Origin: Branchiostoma belcheri | Lineage: Eukaryota > Chordata > Leptocardii > Amphioxiformes > Branchiostomatidae | Direction: 5' to 3' | DNA: 64,000 bases | Assembly: GCF_001625305.1 (NCBI RefSeq) | Contig: NW_017803898.1 | Location: 1,591,693-1,655,692 of the forward strand | Shown here: positions 14,301-24,709 of the stretch, one piece after another | How the letters are laid out: every line of letters starts with the position of its first letter | Numbering within the stretch: the stretch's first letter is position 1 | Translations under genes and position numbers: made by a program | The notes under the pieces: model-generated | Database searches by the model: none | The model's input: the letters and a program-made list of their open reading frames with translations, nothing else | Told to the model about the DNA's origin: nothing

Positions 14301-17300
14301 TAGAAAAAATGAAAGAATGAGTGAATGAATTATTGGTTTATTTACATCATTGTTCAAGATATAATCATATATCATACAGTAGCATCCTTTACAGTCTGAA
14401 ATGATATAGGAATTAGAATTATTATTAAAAACAATTTTAAGTGATTTAGAAGGAGTTAATATAAAACCACAATAGTTATTGTGAGGCTTAATAGATATAT
14501 TTCAAATACAGTTTTCACTGTCATATATATCAGAATTATCTGCGAATACTGTAGTATCTGTATACGGTTGCATGTAATGCGATAGTATCTTTATACGAGG
14601 GGGGAGGCGTATACTAAGTTATAGGAATGGTATATCGATATTTCCATATTATGCTGCTTTTGGAAACAGTATATAACAGTTGAGTGTGTAAATTTAAGGA
14701 GGTATTGTAGAATTTCCTAGTCCCCCACACACAAACATATATATATATAGAGAGAGAGAGAGATTTACGTATGGTATATCTTTTCTACAATTCAGTCGTA
14801 AACTTTTATTTGCAGATACGTTATAAGAAACGGAAGGTTGCTTCTAGACTAATATTTCCGATATTCAAATGAGGGAGCCTGTCATAGTTCCTCCTGTCTC
14901 CTTCCCAGCCGATACTTGCCTTATATGGGCATACACCAAAATCAATACACGATCAATATTCAGATCTCGTAGGACGGGCTCATTTTTAAAATAGGTGGGG
15001 CCGGAAAAAATTATGTCAACTTTGAGGTGTGTTTTGCTTGCTTGAACTGGACTATCCTTTTTTTCTCTACGTATTTTTGGCTATGCTATAGGAATACGAA
15101 TTACAGGGTTGGGCGTTATAGTTAAATGGGGAGTAAAAAAAAAAAGATAGAAAAATGGGTGGAGTGTAACCTTCACGTTAAAATGGACCCGTCCATGACC
15201 CCTCACGTTGGGCCAGACGTGTTGTGGGCCGAGATTAAATTTTTTGAGCCTCTGCAGATTTTCAGTTGGCGGGAAAAACATGAATAATTAAATCCAAACC
15301 CAGAGACCCCCCGCGAAGCCCATACGAAATTGTCTGGCTCCACTGCTATGGAGGAGGATTGGTATTATACCAAGGAGGTTAGAAATCCAGAATGTGGGCG
15401 TCTTTTTGAAGAATTGTCCGGACTAAACCTCCCCACAAGAAAAAAGGTACTTCTAGGAGGATTCCTGTTTGAACACAATCTTAAATCCTTCACTGTCCGC
15501 AAGTAAAAGCTCTTTGGCATTGAAAGCGTGAACACAACGGCTAGTGCTTTTTTTTTGAGTCACCGGCATGAAAAATATCAAAGGCATGACCGCATGTGAG
15601 CATATTGAGAGAGAATATACCACAAATTTGATATCATATGCCCACTTCTATAGATAAAATATCGTACTGCACTTAAACATTGAGTTGATTTTGGAATTAC
15701 ATGCCAATGCAGGATGGCCACAACCTTTTGCGTCACATTTGACATCTATTAAACTGCTTGACATTACATGTGAACACAGTGGCGTGTGTAGACAACACGC
15801 ATTTAAGATAATTTACTAATAATGTTTACGCAGGTTTTGACCCCTTTTAGTAGGCTACAACAGTTCAGAAGAACTATATCACCAAGTGTTTGTATATTGA
15901 TTTTGCTCCTGTAGATATGGTTTGGTGCCTATATTTGAGTGTACCGTATCTCAAATATCTCGTGTGCGGAATTTGGGTGGAAATAACCCAGGCCTGCGAG
16001 GCAGACCGCAAGTAGAGTTGGTCTGGCGGGTTTTTCGTGGAATTGGTGCCATGCTGTTAGCGGGTTTGGGTACATAGAGGGTTGGGGCTTGTCACTGCTT
16101 GTTATAACAACCGCACTAGATGTGAAACAGGGGTTACAAGCACGCAATGGCTGGCCTGCACCACCACACACACGTACACAGTAACACACACAGGCCCGGC
16201 CCATGAAAATACCCCATTATTCTAAACTGTCAGATGTTCTTACCGCATGGAAAGAGCCGGCGGAAGTGATTAAAACTAACACCTTAAATCGCCTGACATG
16301 TCGCCAGAAAGGTTTGAAAACGAGCCAGCTTTGTTTTGTCCCGGTTCACCGGCCTCATTTGGGGGGATTTTTGTTTACCTATGGGGTCATGACTGAGGGG
16401 AATTCTAGCTCTCTTGCCCGACGACGTCAAACAAAATAACAGTAGGGCGGGTCAAGAAACGCCGAGGTCAACAGACTACAAGTTCGACCGCCTTTCACAT
16501 GTTAAACCACGACAAACATGAGAATCTATGTAGCTATGTAGTCACACACTGAGCTCTTGTAGTACACTACACATGTTTCTGTCGTTTGGCCCACCCATAC
16601 ACAGTGAAAACACGTGCACGCGGTGAAAAAAGGAAATTTAAGACAGAACCTACATTCCTTTCTCCCTACCACAAGTCTAAATAGTACTGTACAGGAAATA
16701 CCGAATAAAATTTTCTCGAAATAGAAATCAGGCTTCTACTTACGAAGTGTTTAAAGAATTTTTCCGTCGTAAGAAACAGTCTGTGAACGATGCGGACATT
16801 TTCGTCTAGTTGTTCGCAGGCCGTTCTTCTTTCCGTGGTCGCCGATCTTGTTGTGGTGGCTGGAATCGGGCTGGAGTCTCCTACCCCGGCCATTGTTGTT
16901 AGCAGTAGCAGCAAGGCGAACGCAACGAGCTGTGTGCTGTTGTCCGCTCGGAAATCTACGGGGTTAGATCAGACAGAGCGCGGTTAAGTACGAGCTTGGT
17001 GGAGCGTGTACGCTATACACTCTCCGCCGCCTTTAACTGTACCACTGCAGGGTTCAGTAACTCTATCCACTCTCGATCGACGGGAAGCTATTTTAGGTTT
17101 TAGAGCTGTTCCCAGGCGAATGTTTGCACGCTACGTGCTAGCTGGATAAGGAGCCGGCGCCCGGGCTAGCTAGCTCGTCAAACAAGTCTGCCAACCGGCC
17201 CCGATCGTTCGTCAAGTGGAGGTATGCGGGATATGGCTACATGACCCCGGGGACCAGGCCGGCTCGCGATCGGTTGCCAGCCGCGTGGCACGTAACACGC

Positions 17301-17883
17301 TACAGAACAGGTTTCACCCAACACGTGCAAGGCTTCTACTACTCGTGCCAAAAAATCACGACGTTGGACTGCGATTTTTCTTTCAGCGGCGCGGCGGTGG
17401 TTTAAGAAAATGACATTTCTAGAATCGGGGAGCGAAAGCAGGCGACGACAGCCGGCCGGGCGCCGAGCACCGCAGGTAACAGCGTTCGGCTCGGCTCGAC
17501 AATGTTCGGGAAATGTTCGTAATGATAGTAAAAAGAATGGGCACGTTCGTACATGTTGTGTGTTCTAGTAAAAATAATCGCTACAACGCCGAAATAACAA
17601 CAATACCGAGTACGTCTGCTCTAAAAATGTGTTATACATTGTGTATACACGAAATCGGCATCCGAAACAAGCAAAATCACGAGAAATCACAAAATGTACG
17701 AGAATCTTCAAAATCATCACAAATCGTAAAAATCGCCAAAGACGAGCAAAATTCCCTTCCTAAACATCCTAAAAAATCGTAAACAGCTCAAAAAGTAAAG
17801 AAGCATTAAGAAAAATCGGTAAACCTTAACACGTGGAAAGGGTCCAGTAGTAGTTAGTACTTACGGAATGTGGACTTGGCCAT
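1100..17883 (-). CDS. Secreted long-chain helical cytokine-like protein (IL-6/CLCF1/CNTF type), five exons
   Basis: Spliced model on the minus strand: 17883-17865, 16955-16744, 14288-14187, 4104-3919, 1327-1100. All borders are GT-AG and the frame stays open for 248 residues. Residues 1-32 are a signal peptide with a run of five leucines. The mature chain has only two cysteines, C53 just before helix A and C234 just after helix D, so they could pair. Predicted helices are about 55-77 (A), 112-134 (B), 138-172 (C) and 203-229 (D). Exon 3 has a GNPEYS stretch and a W107 followed by SL, and exon 4 opens with a VRL motif; this order resembles the AB loop and helix B of CLCF1. The helix D motif DFVDFLRRVQRDFMKLR resembles that of CLCF1 and CNTF. 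Coding exon sizes of 19, 212, 102, 186 and 228 with phases 1-0-0-0 match, as I recall, IL-6, G-CSF and EPO. One sequon lies at N186. Family membership is inference and the subfamily is unsure; the role would be an extracellular ligand for a class I cytokine receptor. Confidence 0.72.
1385..1655. repeat. Imperfect palindromic element in intron 4 of the cytokine-like gene
   Basis: The left half (1440-1500, ending in a run around CAGTAGACTGACCCA) reappears inverted at 1540-1590, and the outer arms around AAAACTTTTGATCCAA match inverted at 1608-1625. It is a fold-back MITE without coding sequence. Confidence 0.7.
1767..3600. repeat. Three tandem copies of a ~690 bp unit
   Basis: Units start at about 1767, 2458 and 3146; the third is cut short near 3570-3600. 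Each begins with CCTTAAGTCCTTTCAAG, contains a (CTCTGA)n stretch, a hairpin built on GGCGGTGTCC/GGACACCGCC (units 1 and 2), and ends with a TTGCCCTGAAATTGCATTAG motif found elsewhere in the window. Lies wholly in intron 4 of the cytokine-like gene. Confidence 0.85.
3605..3790. mobile_element. MITE with TTACCTTCGC-type end (family D)
   Basis: It contains the family core (caccatggtaactagtgt, ttacatcatgttgcaattt, a run around TTTGAGTAAGAATTAACAGAG) and ends in a GCGAAGGTAAACATTATGC terminus. Related copies occur at 41957, 49856, 51826, 52915, 56190 and 56935. Confidence 0.6.
3919..4104 (-). CDS. Cytokine-like gene, exon 4: helices B and C
   Basis: This exon of 186 nt is phase 0 on both sides: acceptor CTGCAG, donor GTAAGG at 3918-3913. 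It encodes 62 residues forming two long amphipathic helices separated by an acidic turn (VDEGEA). The size is close to exon 4 of EPO and IL-6 as I recall them. A dispersed repeat ends about 5 bp into the intron side of the donor. Confidence 0.78.
5190..5735. other. Assembly gap (546 N)
   Basis: Run of N bordered on the right by a GT microsatellite, which probably caused the break. Confidence 0.99.
5736..5808. repeat. (GT)n microsatellite
   Basis: GT dinucleotide run with a short TCTG/TATG interruption. Confidence 0.98.
6617..6815. repeat. (CTAT)n microsatellite
   Basis: About 25 CTAT units, degenerating into CTACATGTAG-type words at the right. Open frames across it are low complexity, not genes. 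Confidence 0.97.
8271..8370. repeat. (CA)n microsatellite
   Basis: Nearly pure CA run of about 100 bp with one GCACG interruption. Confidence 0.98.
9053..9410. repeat. Degenerate tandem repeat around GCCTGGGTGCCAGAC
   Basis: Copies start near 9053, 9114 and 9167, with further fragments and an inverted part up to 9410. The spacing is about 55-60 bp. The same motif recurs at 13925-14115. Confidence 0.7.
9550..9945. mobile_element. Nested MITEs: family A element inside a related palindromic element
   Basis: The outer ends match as inverted repeats (CAGACTCCTTTGCGGGCTGA at the left; TCAGCCTGCAGAGAAGTCTG at the right, ending at 9945). A family A half element (AGCCTCTACCAGGCTTCGGG) is inserted at about 9652. 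An intact-looking outer-type copy lies at 33396-33522. Confidence 0.65.
10155..10333. repeat. Near-perfect palindrome (about 180 bp)
   Basis: The arm from 10155 (ATTATGAAATAAGGACTAAG) through TTTTCGGTTGACTCCA is repeated inverted up to 10333, around a loop near 10240-10250. It is a fold-back MITE. The open frame across it is not a gene. Confidence 0.85.
10773..11120. repeat. Degenerate ~110-bp tandem repeat
   Basis: Three to four copies of a unit with CTGTTAAGCCGTAAC, ACATGTTTCTATGCAAGAAA and AACTTGTACTTG. I see no gene in it. Confidence 0.6.
13925..14115. repeat. GCCTGGGTGCCAGAC-type repeat, two copies
   Basis: Two close copies (about 13930 and 13994) of the motif seen at 9053-9410, just downstream of exon 3 of the cytokine-like gene. 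Confidence 0.65.
14187..14288 (-). CDS. Cytokine-like gene, exon 3: AB loop
   Basis: This exon of 102 nt is phase 0 on both sides: acceptor TTCCAG, donor GTTAGT at 14186-14181. It encodes 34 residues with no strong helix. GNPEYS near its start and DWESL near its end resemble the conserved loop before helix B in CLCF1-type cytokines. Confidence 0.72.
16744..16955 (-). CDS. Cytokine-like gene, exon 2: signal peptide core and helix A
   Basis: The acceptor is TAG at 16958-16956 after a pyrimidine-rich tract; the donor is GTAAGT at 16743-16738, phase 0. It encodes the hydrophobic core VAFALLLLLTTMAG, a Thr/Ser-rich linker, C53 and an amphipathic helix from L56 to F77. An internal ATG at 16893-16891 is a less likely start because it would remove the signal core. 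Confidence 0.75.
17865..17883 (-). CDS. Cytokine-like gene, coding exon 1 (19 nt)
   Basis: ATG at 17883-17881 encodes MAKSTF plus one base, then a strong donor GTAAGT at 17864-17859 (phase 1). It joins to exon 2 to complete a His codon and keep the signal peptide in frame. The ATG was chosen because exon 2 has no in-frame ATG before its hydrophobic core, and this exon is the nearest one giving the right phase. It is too short for ORF finders. Confidence 0.65.
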
Positions 17884-17964
17884 AGTTGCATAAGAGTTTT
17901 CGGAGGTAGTAGTAATATTCGTGCTTCCCTACACTGAAGGTGTTCCCTCTGCCGTGCCTACACT

Positions 17965-18060
17965 CATTCATGGCGAGTTCAGAAACGTGGGCAACTTTTA
18001 TACCCCCAAGAATCGGAAAATCTAGTCATTTCTTTGTGATGACATCACCCTGACATCACT
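17965..18060 (-). promoter_or_regulatory. TATA-containing promoter with two CRE-like sites
   Basis: The minus strand has TATAAAAG at 18002-17995, about 112 bp before the exon 1 ATG. Two copies of TGACATCA on the plus strand (18040-18047 and 18051-18058) sit about 40-60 bp further upstream; these are one base from the ATF/CREB site. Transcription would start near 17965-17972, giving an 85-90 nt leader. Two ATGs near 17965-17971 lie at the expected start and may or may not be transcribed. Confidence 0.55.
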
Positions 18061-19640
18061 TTGGCGCGTCATTTTGATATGCAGATCGCCGAGCTCGGCA
18101 CGAGCCGACGAAAAAAAAAATGGGCCCAAATTACGTCTGGTCCGGAAGCCCCGAGGATTCCCGAGCACTTCCGGAGAGACACGAACAACCAGGCCGCGGC
18201 TCACAGCGTGATCGATGAGTAAGAAACCGATCAAAACAAATCGGCGATGGCTAATGGCTTTTCACGGTTAATTTCAATATATATTCACCCGTCTTTCTGC
18301 CGGGCTTCCGCCGGAAAATAGCGCTTTGTATCTTACACCCAAGAGTATTCCGCACGGAGAGGTCATTCACTTCAGGCGTCAGTCATAGACACTCGCCGTT
18401 TCCCCGAAATCCTACAGCAGCGTTGTCTTATTCTCTTTTTGACGGCCATTAATTTTTAAAGGGGGAAGCCCAGGAAATGTACCCCAAATCTCACGGGACC
18501 ACGGTTAGAGTAGAGCTCTTTCTTTCTCGGAAGGTACTAATCTTTTGGGGGTGAATCTTACACTAGCAGAGTGAGTTTGTGCCTTCAGGGAGGCAAAAAA
18601 GGGATGCCTGAACATTTAGCCTCAAGCAATACCTCATTCATCACTTAGAGTAATGGTAGCTAATTTTCCGCTCGTGATCTCTCTCTCTATACCCCCCTCC
18701 CCACTCACTAGAGTAGAAATACTACGTGTTTTGTTTCTTCCGGTGCGCTGTGACGTCGCACATGCATAGTCAGTATCCACGCGGCGGAGACATGAATAGG
18801 TATCACCTCTTCAGACCATTAAGAGCCGAGTAGTAACAGTGCTTCCGTCCACGTTCCTGACACAAATGGAACCACGGCTGAGATTTCAGGGACCCGTTTC
18901 TTACCTTTGTCACACCGTTTCCCCCACAAAACAAGACAGTGCGGTTTTTGGTCACCGTCTGGCTTCCTGAATTTGAAGAAGCGGACAGGAGAGGAAACAA
19001 AGACATGAAAGAACTCTTGTTTCTCGCTTACAATTTACGTAAATTTTACCCACATACTGTACAAAACATGCTACAAAGTTTGCGTACAATCACAAAAAAG
19101 AGTTACAGATATCATAGAATTTTAAATGGTTGTCCATAGAAAAATAAAGAACATACCCATTATTTTGCACTTGACCGTGGGTTGACCGAGAGGGATTCGA
19201 AGATGTTCCATAACCTTGGTCAGCTCAAAATATCAGACGACAATTGTAGCCTGAACATCAGGCTTCTCGTCAGGCCTTTTTCGGCTTCTTATAAAAGTTT
19301 TTTATAGCCAAAAAGCCTGCGAACCAGACTCTTGAATTCCCCCAACAGGTTTCAGCGTTGAAATAAATAAAACCAGCTTCTTGAAGAAAAGACAAAACTG
19401 GAGCTTCTGTTCCAGGATCCTTGCTGTCATTGCCCAAAGCTTACTACTGAATGAAGATGTCAAATCATATTGTGTTCTCTGTTTTCATTCATATATATAT
19501 TGCCCCGGGAAATATCAAAATGCATTGTTTCTTCGCATTGTCTCATGGGTGGTATGGAAGATATGAATTGGTAGGAAGGCACTCAGACAATTCAGTCTGG
19601 GGTAAGTCTCTGTCTCACTTTCTCTCTCTCTCTCTCTATG

Positions 19641-19765
19641 TGTGAAACGTTTTTAATTTAGGACGTTGGCGGTGGGGGTGTCAGAGTTCAGATCAGTTGA
19701 CTTTTTCTCTTCATATTCTTCCCTCGTGTGTTGTTGCTGCCTCTCTCTCTCTCTCTCTTTCTCCG

Positions 19766-19797
<32 letters not shown>

Positions 19798-20196
19798 AAA
19801 CGTTTTTAATTTAAAACGTTGGCGGTGGGGGTGTCAGAGTTCAGATCAGTTGACTTTTTTTCTTCATATTCTTCCCTCGTGTGTTGTTGCTGTCTCACCT
19901 TCTCTCTCTCTTTCTCCGTCTCTCTCTCTCTCTCTCTGTGTGAAAATGTTTTTAATTTAGGACGTTGGCGGTGGGGGAGTCAGGGTTCAGATCAGTTGAC
20001 TTTTTCTCTTCATATTCTTCCCTCGTGTGTTGTTGCTGCCTCACCTTCTCTCTCTCTCTCTCTGTCTCTCTGTCTCTCTCTCTCTCTCTCTCTGTGTGAA
20101 AATGTTTTTAATTTAGGACGTTGGCGGTGGGGGAGTCAGAGTTCAGATCAGTTGACTTGTTCTCTTCATATTCTTCCCTCGTGTGTTGTTGCTGTC

Positions 20197-20253
<57 letters not shown>

Positions 20254-20344
20254 GTCTGGCTCTTTCTGTGAAAACGTTTTTAATTTAAAACGTTGGCGAT
20301 GGGGGTGTCAGAGTTCAGATCAGTTTACCTTTTCTCTTCATATT
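19641..20344. repeat. Five tandem copies of a ~150-bp unit with CT microsatellite
   Basis: Each unit has TTTTTAATTTAGGACGTTGG, a CAGAGTTCAGATCAGTTGAC run, TCTTCATATTCTTCCCTCGT and a (CT)n tract of varying length. Units start near 19641, 19790, 19938, 20094 and 20266. The 150-residue frame across it is low complexity. The last unit is interrupted by the element at 20345. Confidence 0.85.
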
Positions 20345-20535
20345 TAGCCTCCGTAGCAGGCTTATAGAACTGGGGGTTTGGTGATCTTCTGCTGTTTTCT
20401 GACTAGCCCAGTTCTTAAAAAACGGGGGTAATTCAACCAGGCCGGCTATGTTGTCTATATGCAATCAGAAAATAGCACATGAAACCTCCCAAAAAACCCC
20501 CAACCCCCTGTTTTTTGGCATGCTATGGAGGCTAT
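20345..20535. mobile_element. hAT-like MITE (family B) with 8-bp target duplication
   Basis: It is bounded by TAGCCTCC and GGAGGCTA, and flanked by TTCATATT at 20337-20344 and 20536-20543. The neighbouring tandem units show the uninterrupted site (TCTTCATATTCTTCCC), so the insertion and the duplication are directly visible. It has no coding sequence. An 8-bp duplication is typical of hAT elements. Confidence 0.85.
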
Positions 20536-20962
20536 TTCATATTCTTCCCTCGTGTATTTGTGTGTGAGTGTGTGAGTGTGGGTTGGGAGAGGGGGTGGGG
20601 TATGTACGGGCTCACACGTGATAGTTCAAATGTTTCAACTTAAGAAGGGGAAACAAGGAACTGCGGAAATTAAAGATGCTACAGTCTTCTACTCACTTTT
20701 ATGATAGGAAACCATGTATTGAACTGTATGCACGTTAAGCACCAGTCACTTCCAATTGGCTACAATGAGTCAGAAAAAGCTTTCACTGGAAAGTGAGCAC
20801 CATAATTTCGGTGTGGGAAGGGGGTGTCTACATAACGTTACATGTAAGTAGATTTGGCATTCTAGTCTAAGACATTAACTTGAATGCTAAATTAACGTTG
20901 ACAGAGAAAGTGTCAACAATTTTCAAGAAGACCTTTTCATCCAACCCCTGTAGACCCCCCCC

Positions 20963-20982
20963 NNNNNNNNNNNNNNNNNNNN
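20963..20982. other. Assembly gap (20 N)
   Basis: Short run of N after a C homopolymer. Confidence 0.99.
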
Positions 20983-21465
20983 AAAAAGTACGACGCCAAA
21001 ATTGTGTACCGCCCTATGACTGGAAAATCTTATAGCTTTATTTTTACATTTTTTTAAGGGGGGCTTAGATGTAACTACAACCTAGCTTCTTAGTTCCCCC
21101 CTCCCCCTATTTTTTGCTAAACGGTTGCCCCCCACATGTCTCAAAGACAGCAGTTGTACTTCTGTGGTTCATGACTTGACAGTGATTTACTTTTTCGCGT
21201 GTTAAGTTATGTTCCGTTAAGATCTATATCTCCTTCTAATTGAGCAACACAAAAAACCTGCAAGCCTTCTCTCAATACTCTATCTGTCCCACAGTTAGCC
21301 AGCAGTCAACAGTGGCTTTCCACCATATCTGTACTAGCTGTCAGTAACACACACGCCACGCTACAATGGCTTACTCATAAGTCAAGTAGTGTATCTTTTG
21401 TCTCCTCTTTTCTACATACGTCTGTAATGTGTCTGTGAAGTCTTGACCTGTATCTAGCTTTTATG

Positions 21466-21593
21466 TGCTATTTTCTGATTGCATATAGCCAACATAGCCG
21501 GCCTGGTTGAATTACCCCCGTTTTTTTAGAAACTGGGCTAATCAGAAAACAGCCGAACCCCCAGTTCTATAAGCCTGCTACGGAGGCTATCTT
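21466..21593. mobile_element. Family B MITE, truncated at the left
   Basis: Shares TTTTCTGATTGCATATAG, GGCCTGGTTGAATTACCCCC and the GGAGGCTA terminus with the copy at 20345. The left third is missing. Confidence 0.75.
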
Positions 21594-22145
21594 TATTAAA
21601 TCTCGCTAAGTAGTACCTAAAACGTTCCACTAGTGGGTAACAAGTGTTAGATGAAGTAGTCACTTCACTATAACCAAACAAAAGCCCTCTGTCTCTCCTC
21701 CAAAGTGAACAGTAATCAATTTTACTAATTATGAACCCAAGTCGGGGTCGTTCCCTCTAATTGCCTCAAATTAATTTGAAGGGTGGTAGTTTAAAGCCCT
21801 TGGCTTATCTCGCTAGAGAAGGGAGGTATTGTGTGCAGGCTGTACACCTGTCTACTCCGGAACTATATCAACACTCACGTCTTTCAAACCCTGACTAGAT
21901 TGGACCGAGTTAACAATGGAGTTGACTGGTGAGAGGGGGAGAAGAGGGCCTGTGTAAAACTGTTGTTGAGGAAACATATATAAACAGTGGCGACACTGTT
22001 TTTATGTGAGAGGAAAAGTTGGTGCTACAACTTGTGGAGGCATCTTTGTTTGAGAGATGATTGACAGCTCAGTCAGACGATAGTGAGAGGTGTATCTGTG
22101 GCCGATAAAAAAAACAGCTAAGAGCGCGACTTCAGAGCTAGGATC

Positions 22146-22340
22146 CGGAGGGTTCACGGTGGTCAAATCTGGGCTGCAAAGTTCCCACCTCTTCTAGAAC
22201 CCGAACTGCGTTCGATCGCGTGTTCGATCTGGGTAATTCGAACAGAACGCGTGTTCGATCTAGGTAATTCGAACAGAACGCGGGTTCCATTTGGGAAATT
22301 CGAACAGAACGCTCGTTCCATTTGGGGAGGGGGGGGTACT
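22146..22340. repeat. Dispersed repeat with TTCGAACAGAACGC units
   Basis: It starts with TTCACGGTGGTCAAAT and has three tandem units around AATTCGAACAGAACGC. An inverted relative lies at 59095-59195, upstream of receptor exon 2. Confidence 0.65.
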
Positions 22341-24132
22341 CTCCAAGAAGAGGTTGGTTGGGACGATTGTGGCCTTTCTATTAGTATGCCCCTTTTTTCT
22401 TCTGAATAAAAAACAAAGTGGGAGTAGCGACAGAAAAAAGGGCATATAAGAAAGGTCACAATGTCCCCCACCAACCTCTGCTTGGAGAGTAGTGGGAGGG
22501 GGGCATCTCAGGTTAATTCTCCCCTGCGTAGCTGTTTGTTAAACTGACTTACGTCAGTTGTAGGCTTCTCAACCCACACTGAGCGCTCTTGGTGGTGAAA
22601 AGGTTTGCTTCACTCCCACTTTTTGCCTCCTGGAGACACGAAAAACATCCACTCACTCACACCTACGCGTGTAAAGGCTTTAGACTGAATATAAGTGAAC
22701 ACCGATGAAACTTAAACATCCAGGTAATGAGATACACAACCAGATAAACAGACAAGCAACTGGAGAAATTTTAAGAAAACGATCGGAAACATTTGACAGT
22801 TTTCAAAATCTATCCTGTTGCTTGTGTTTACATCAATATTGTACTAAAAGTTGTCCTATATCAAATTATATTTTTGTATGAAAAAAGGGGAAAAAATAAA
22901 CTCTTGTTGTTTGAGTTATAGAGCTATGACGTCTGTAACAGCCTTCCGTGTCAAAAATACGCCAAAAATACCAGCCACACAATACCAAGTGTTTACACAA
23001 AATGAGCAAACCGTACGATATAAGCGCACTTAGATACAATAGCCCGCCTTTCTGTGTAATATTAGAAAGTTGGACTGGCGACGAACAAAGTCAGTTGATA
23101 CAATGAACGTTTGGTCAAAGACCAGAGCGTGTCCGCAGTAGTTCCGACTACACAGGACAAAACAATTCTGCTCCACTCATCTATGAAAGGGGCTCGGAAA
23201 AGTATTTCCTGAAATTTAGACCGCTTTTGACGGATCACTCGTACTCAAAGGAGATCATATTTAATCTGTAAACAACGCCCAGTTTTCAAAGTACGCACGG
23301 CATAATGAATGAACAAAGCCCTGTAGTATCCTAGCCTGTTAGAGTGGGGTTCTTTTCTTAGGCCACACCAATTGGTTGGTTCTCGGATTTTTCCAGACAA
23401 AATATGAAAAAAAAAATACACAAACTGGGTTAGGCATCCTATTATAGCCCCATATGCAACGATAGGAGCCATGGAGTCAACACAACAGGTTGGATGAATA
23501 TCTACACAATGAATTTTGAACTTTTAATCAAACCACTGCATTGATGGACGGAAAAACTAGGAAGAAACTGACTTTCCTCATGAACTGTTGGGGGCAAAAT
23601 ATGAGCATTTTTTAGTTGATTCAGATTTTTTTTTGCAAATCAGAAAAAAAACGTAGGGGCGAATCCGTGAACCAACAAATTAAATCGGTGTGGCCTTAGC
23701 AGATATACCGTCTTTTCCTATAGTTATACAGCTTTGTTTCCGATCCTTTAGCATGGCCGTTAAGCCACGAATGTGTACACAAGGTTATCCGCTATTTCTG
23801 TACAAGTTTTATTCTCTGTGGGACACATTTTCACTTTCACGTGGTGTCTCTTCCTTGTATAACACAGAAAGCAGACAAGACGTAAAAGCACAGAAACGGA
23901 CACAGAACTTCAAAGGAGGGTAGGAAGAAGTCGTGGTCACATTTACGAGTCTTACATGCGTACACAGACCCATCCTTCCTAGGGATAGTCACTTTTAATT
24001 GGGTTCGATAAACCTGAGTGTATACTGTTTCTTGGGTGTGTCATGCGTGGGGACTGGGTAGAAAGATGGAAGGGACGGGTTGAGAACTTGATAATAAAAG
24101 GGAATACGAGAATGGGGAAGGGAGCAAAGGAG

Positions 24133-24709
24133 TAGCCTCTACCAGGCTTCAGAGGCGGCTGGAAAGAATAGAAATTGGCCGAACAGGCAGATAACATGCC
24201 AGGGGAGTTGGTCTAGCCTCTACCAGGCTTCAGAAACGGCTGAAAAGAGTACAAATTGGCCAAATAACATGCTAGGGGAGTTAGTCTATCCCCTACCAGG
24301 CTTTAGAGGCGACTGGAATGAGCAGAAATTGGCCAAATTGGCAAATAACATGTCAGGAGAGTTAGTCTAGCCTCTACCAGGCTTCAGAAACGGCTGAAAA
24401 GAGTACAAATTGGCCAAATAACATGTCAGGAGAGTTAGTCTAGCCCCTACCAGGCTTTAGAGGCGACTGGAATGAGCAGAAATTGGCCAAATTGGCAAAT
24501 AACATGTCAGGAGAGTTAGTCTAGCCTCTAACAGACTTCAGAGGGGACTGGAAAGAGTAGAAAATGGCTGAATAGACAGATAACATACCTGGGAGGTGGT
24601 CTAGCCTCAAACAGGCTGGAATGAGGCCAAATAGACAGATAACATGCCACGGGAGTTGGTTCACTAAAGGAGTACAGTTTGCTACTTATTTTGAAGCCTG
24701 GTAGAGGCT
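24133..24709. repeat. Tandem array of family A MITE half-elements
   Basis: About seven head-to-tail copies of the 5' half (AGCCTCTACCAGGCTTCAGA through AACATGCCAGGGGAGTTGG), spaced about 75-80 bp. The array is closed by a single inverted terminus (GAAGCCTGGTAGAGGCTA) at 24692-24709. Confidence 0.8.

Noticed and set aside
16666-16914. Start of the cytokine-like protein inside exon 2 (non-ATG start at 16914 or ATG at 16893)
   Set aside because: The frame is open upstream to an acceptor at 16956, and a 19-nt exon in the right phase supplies an ATG and a full signal peptide.
19819-20271. 150-residue frame with SLSLSL stretches
   Set aside because: CT microsatellite within a tandem repeat.
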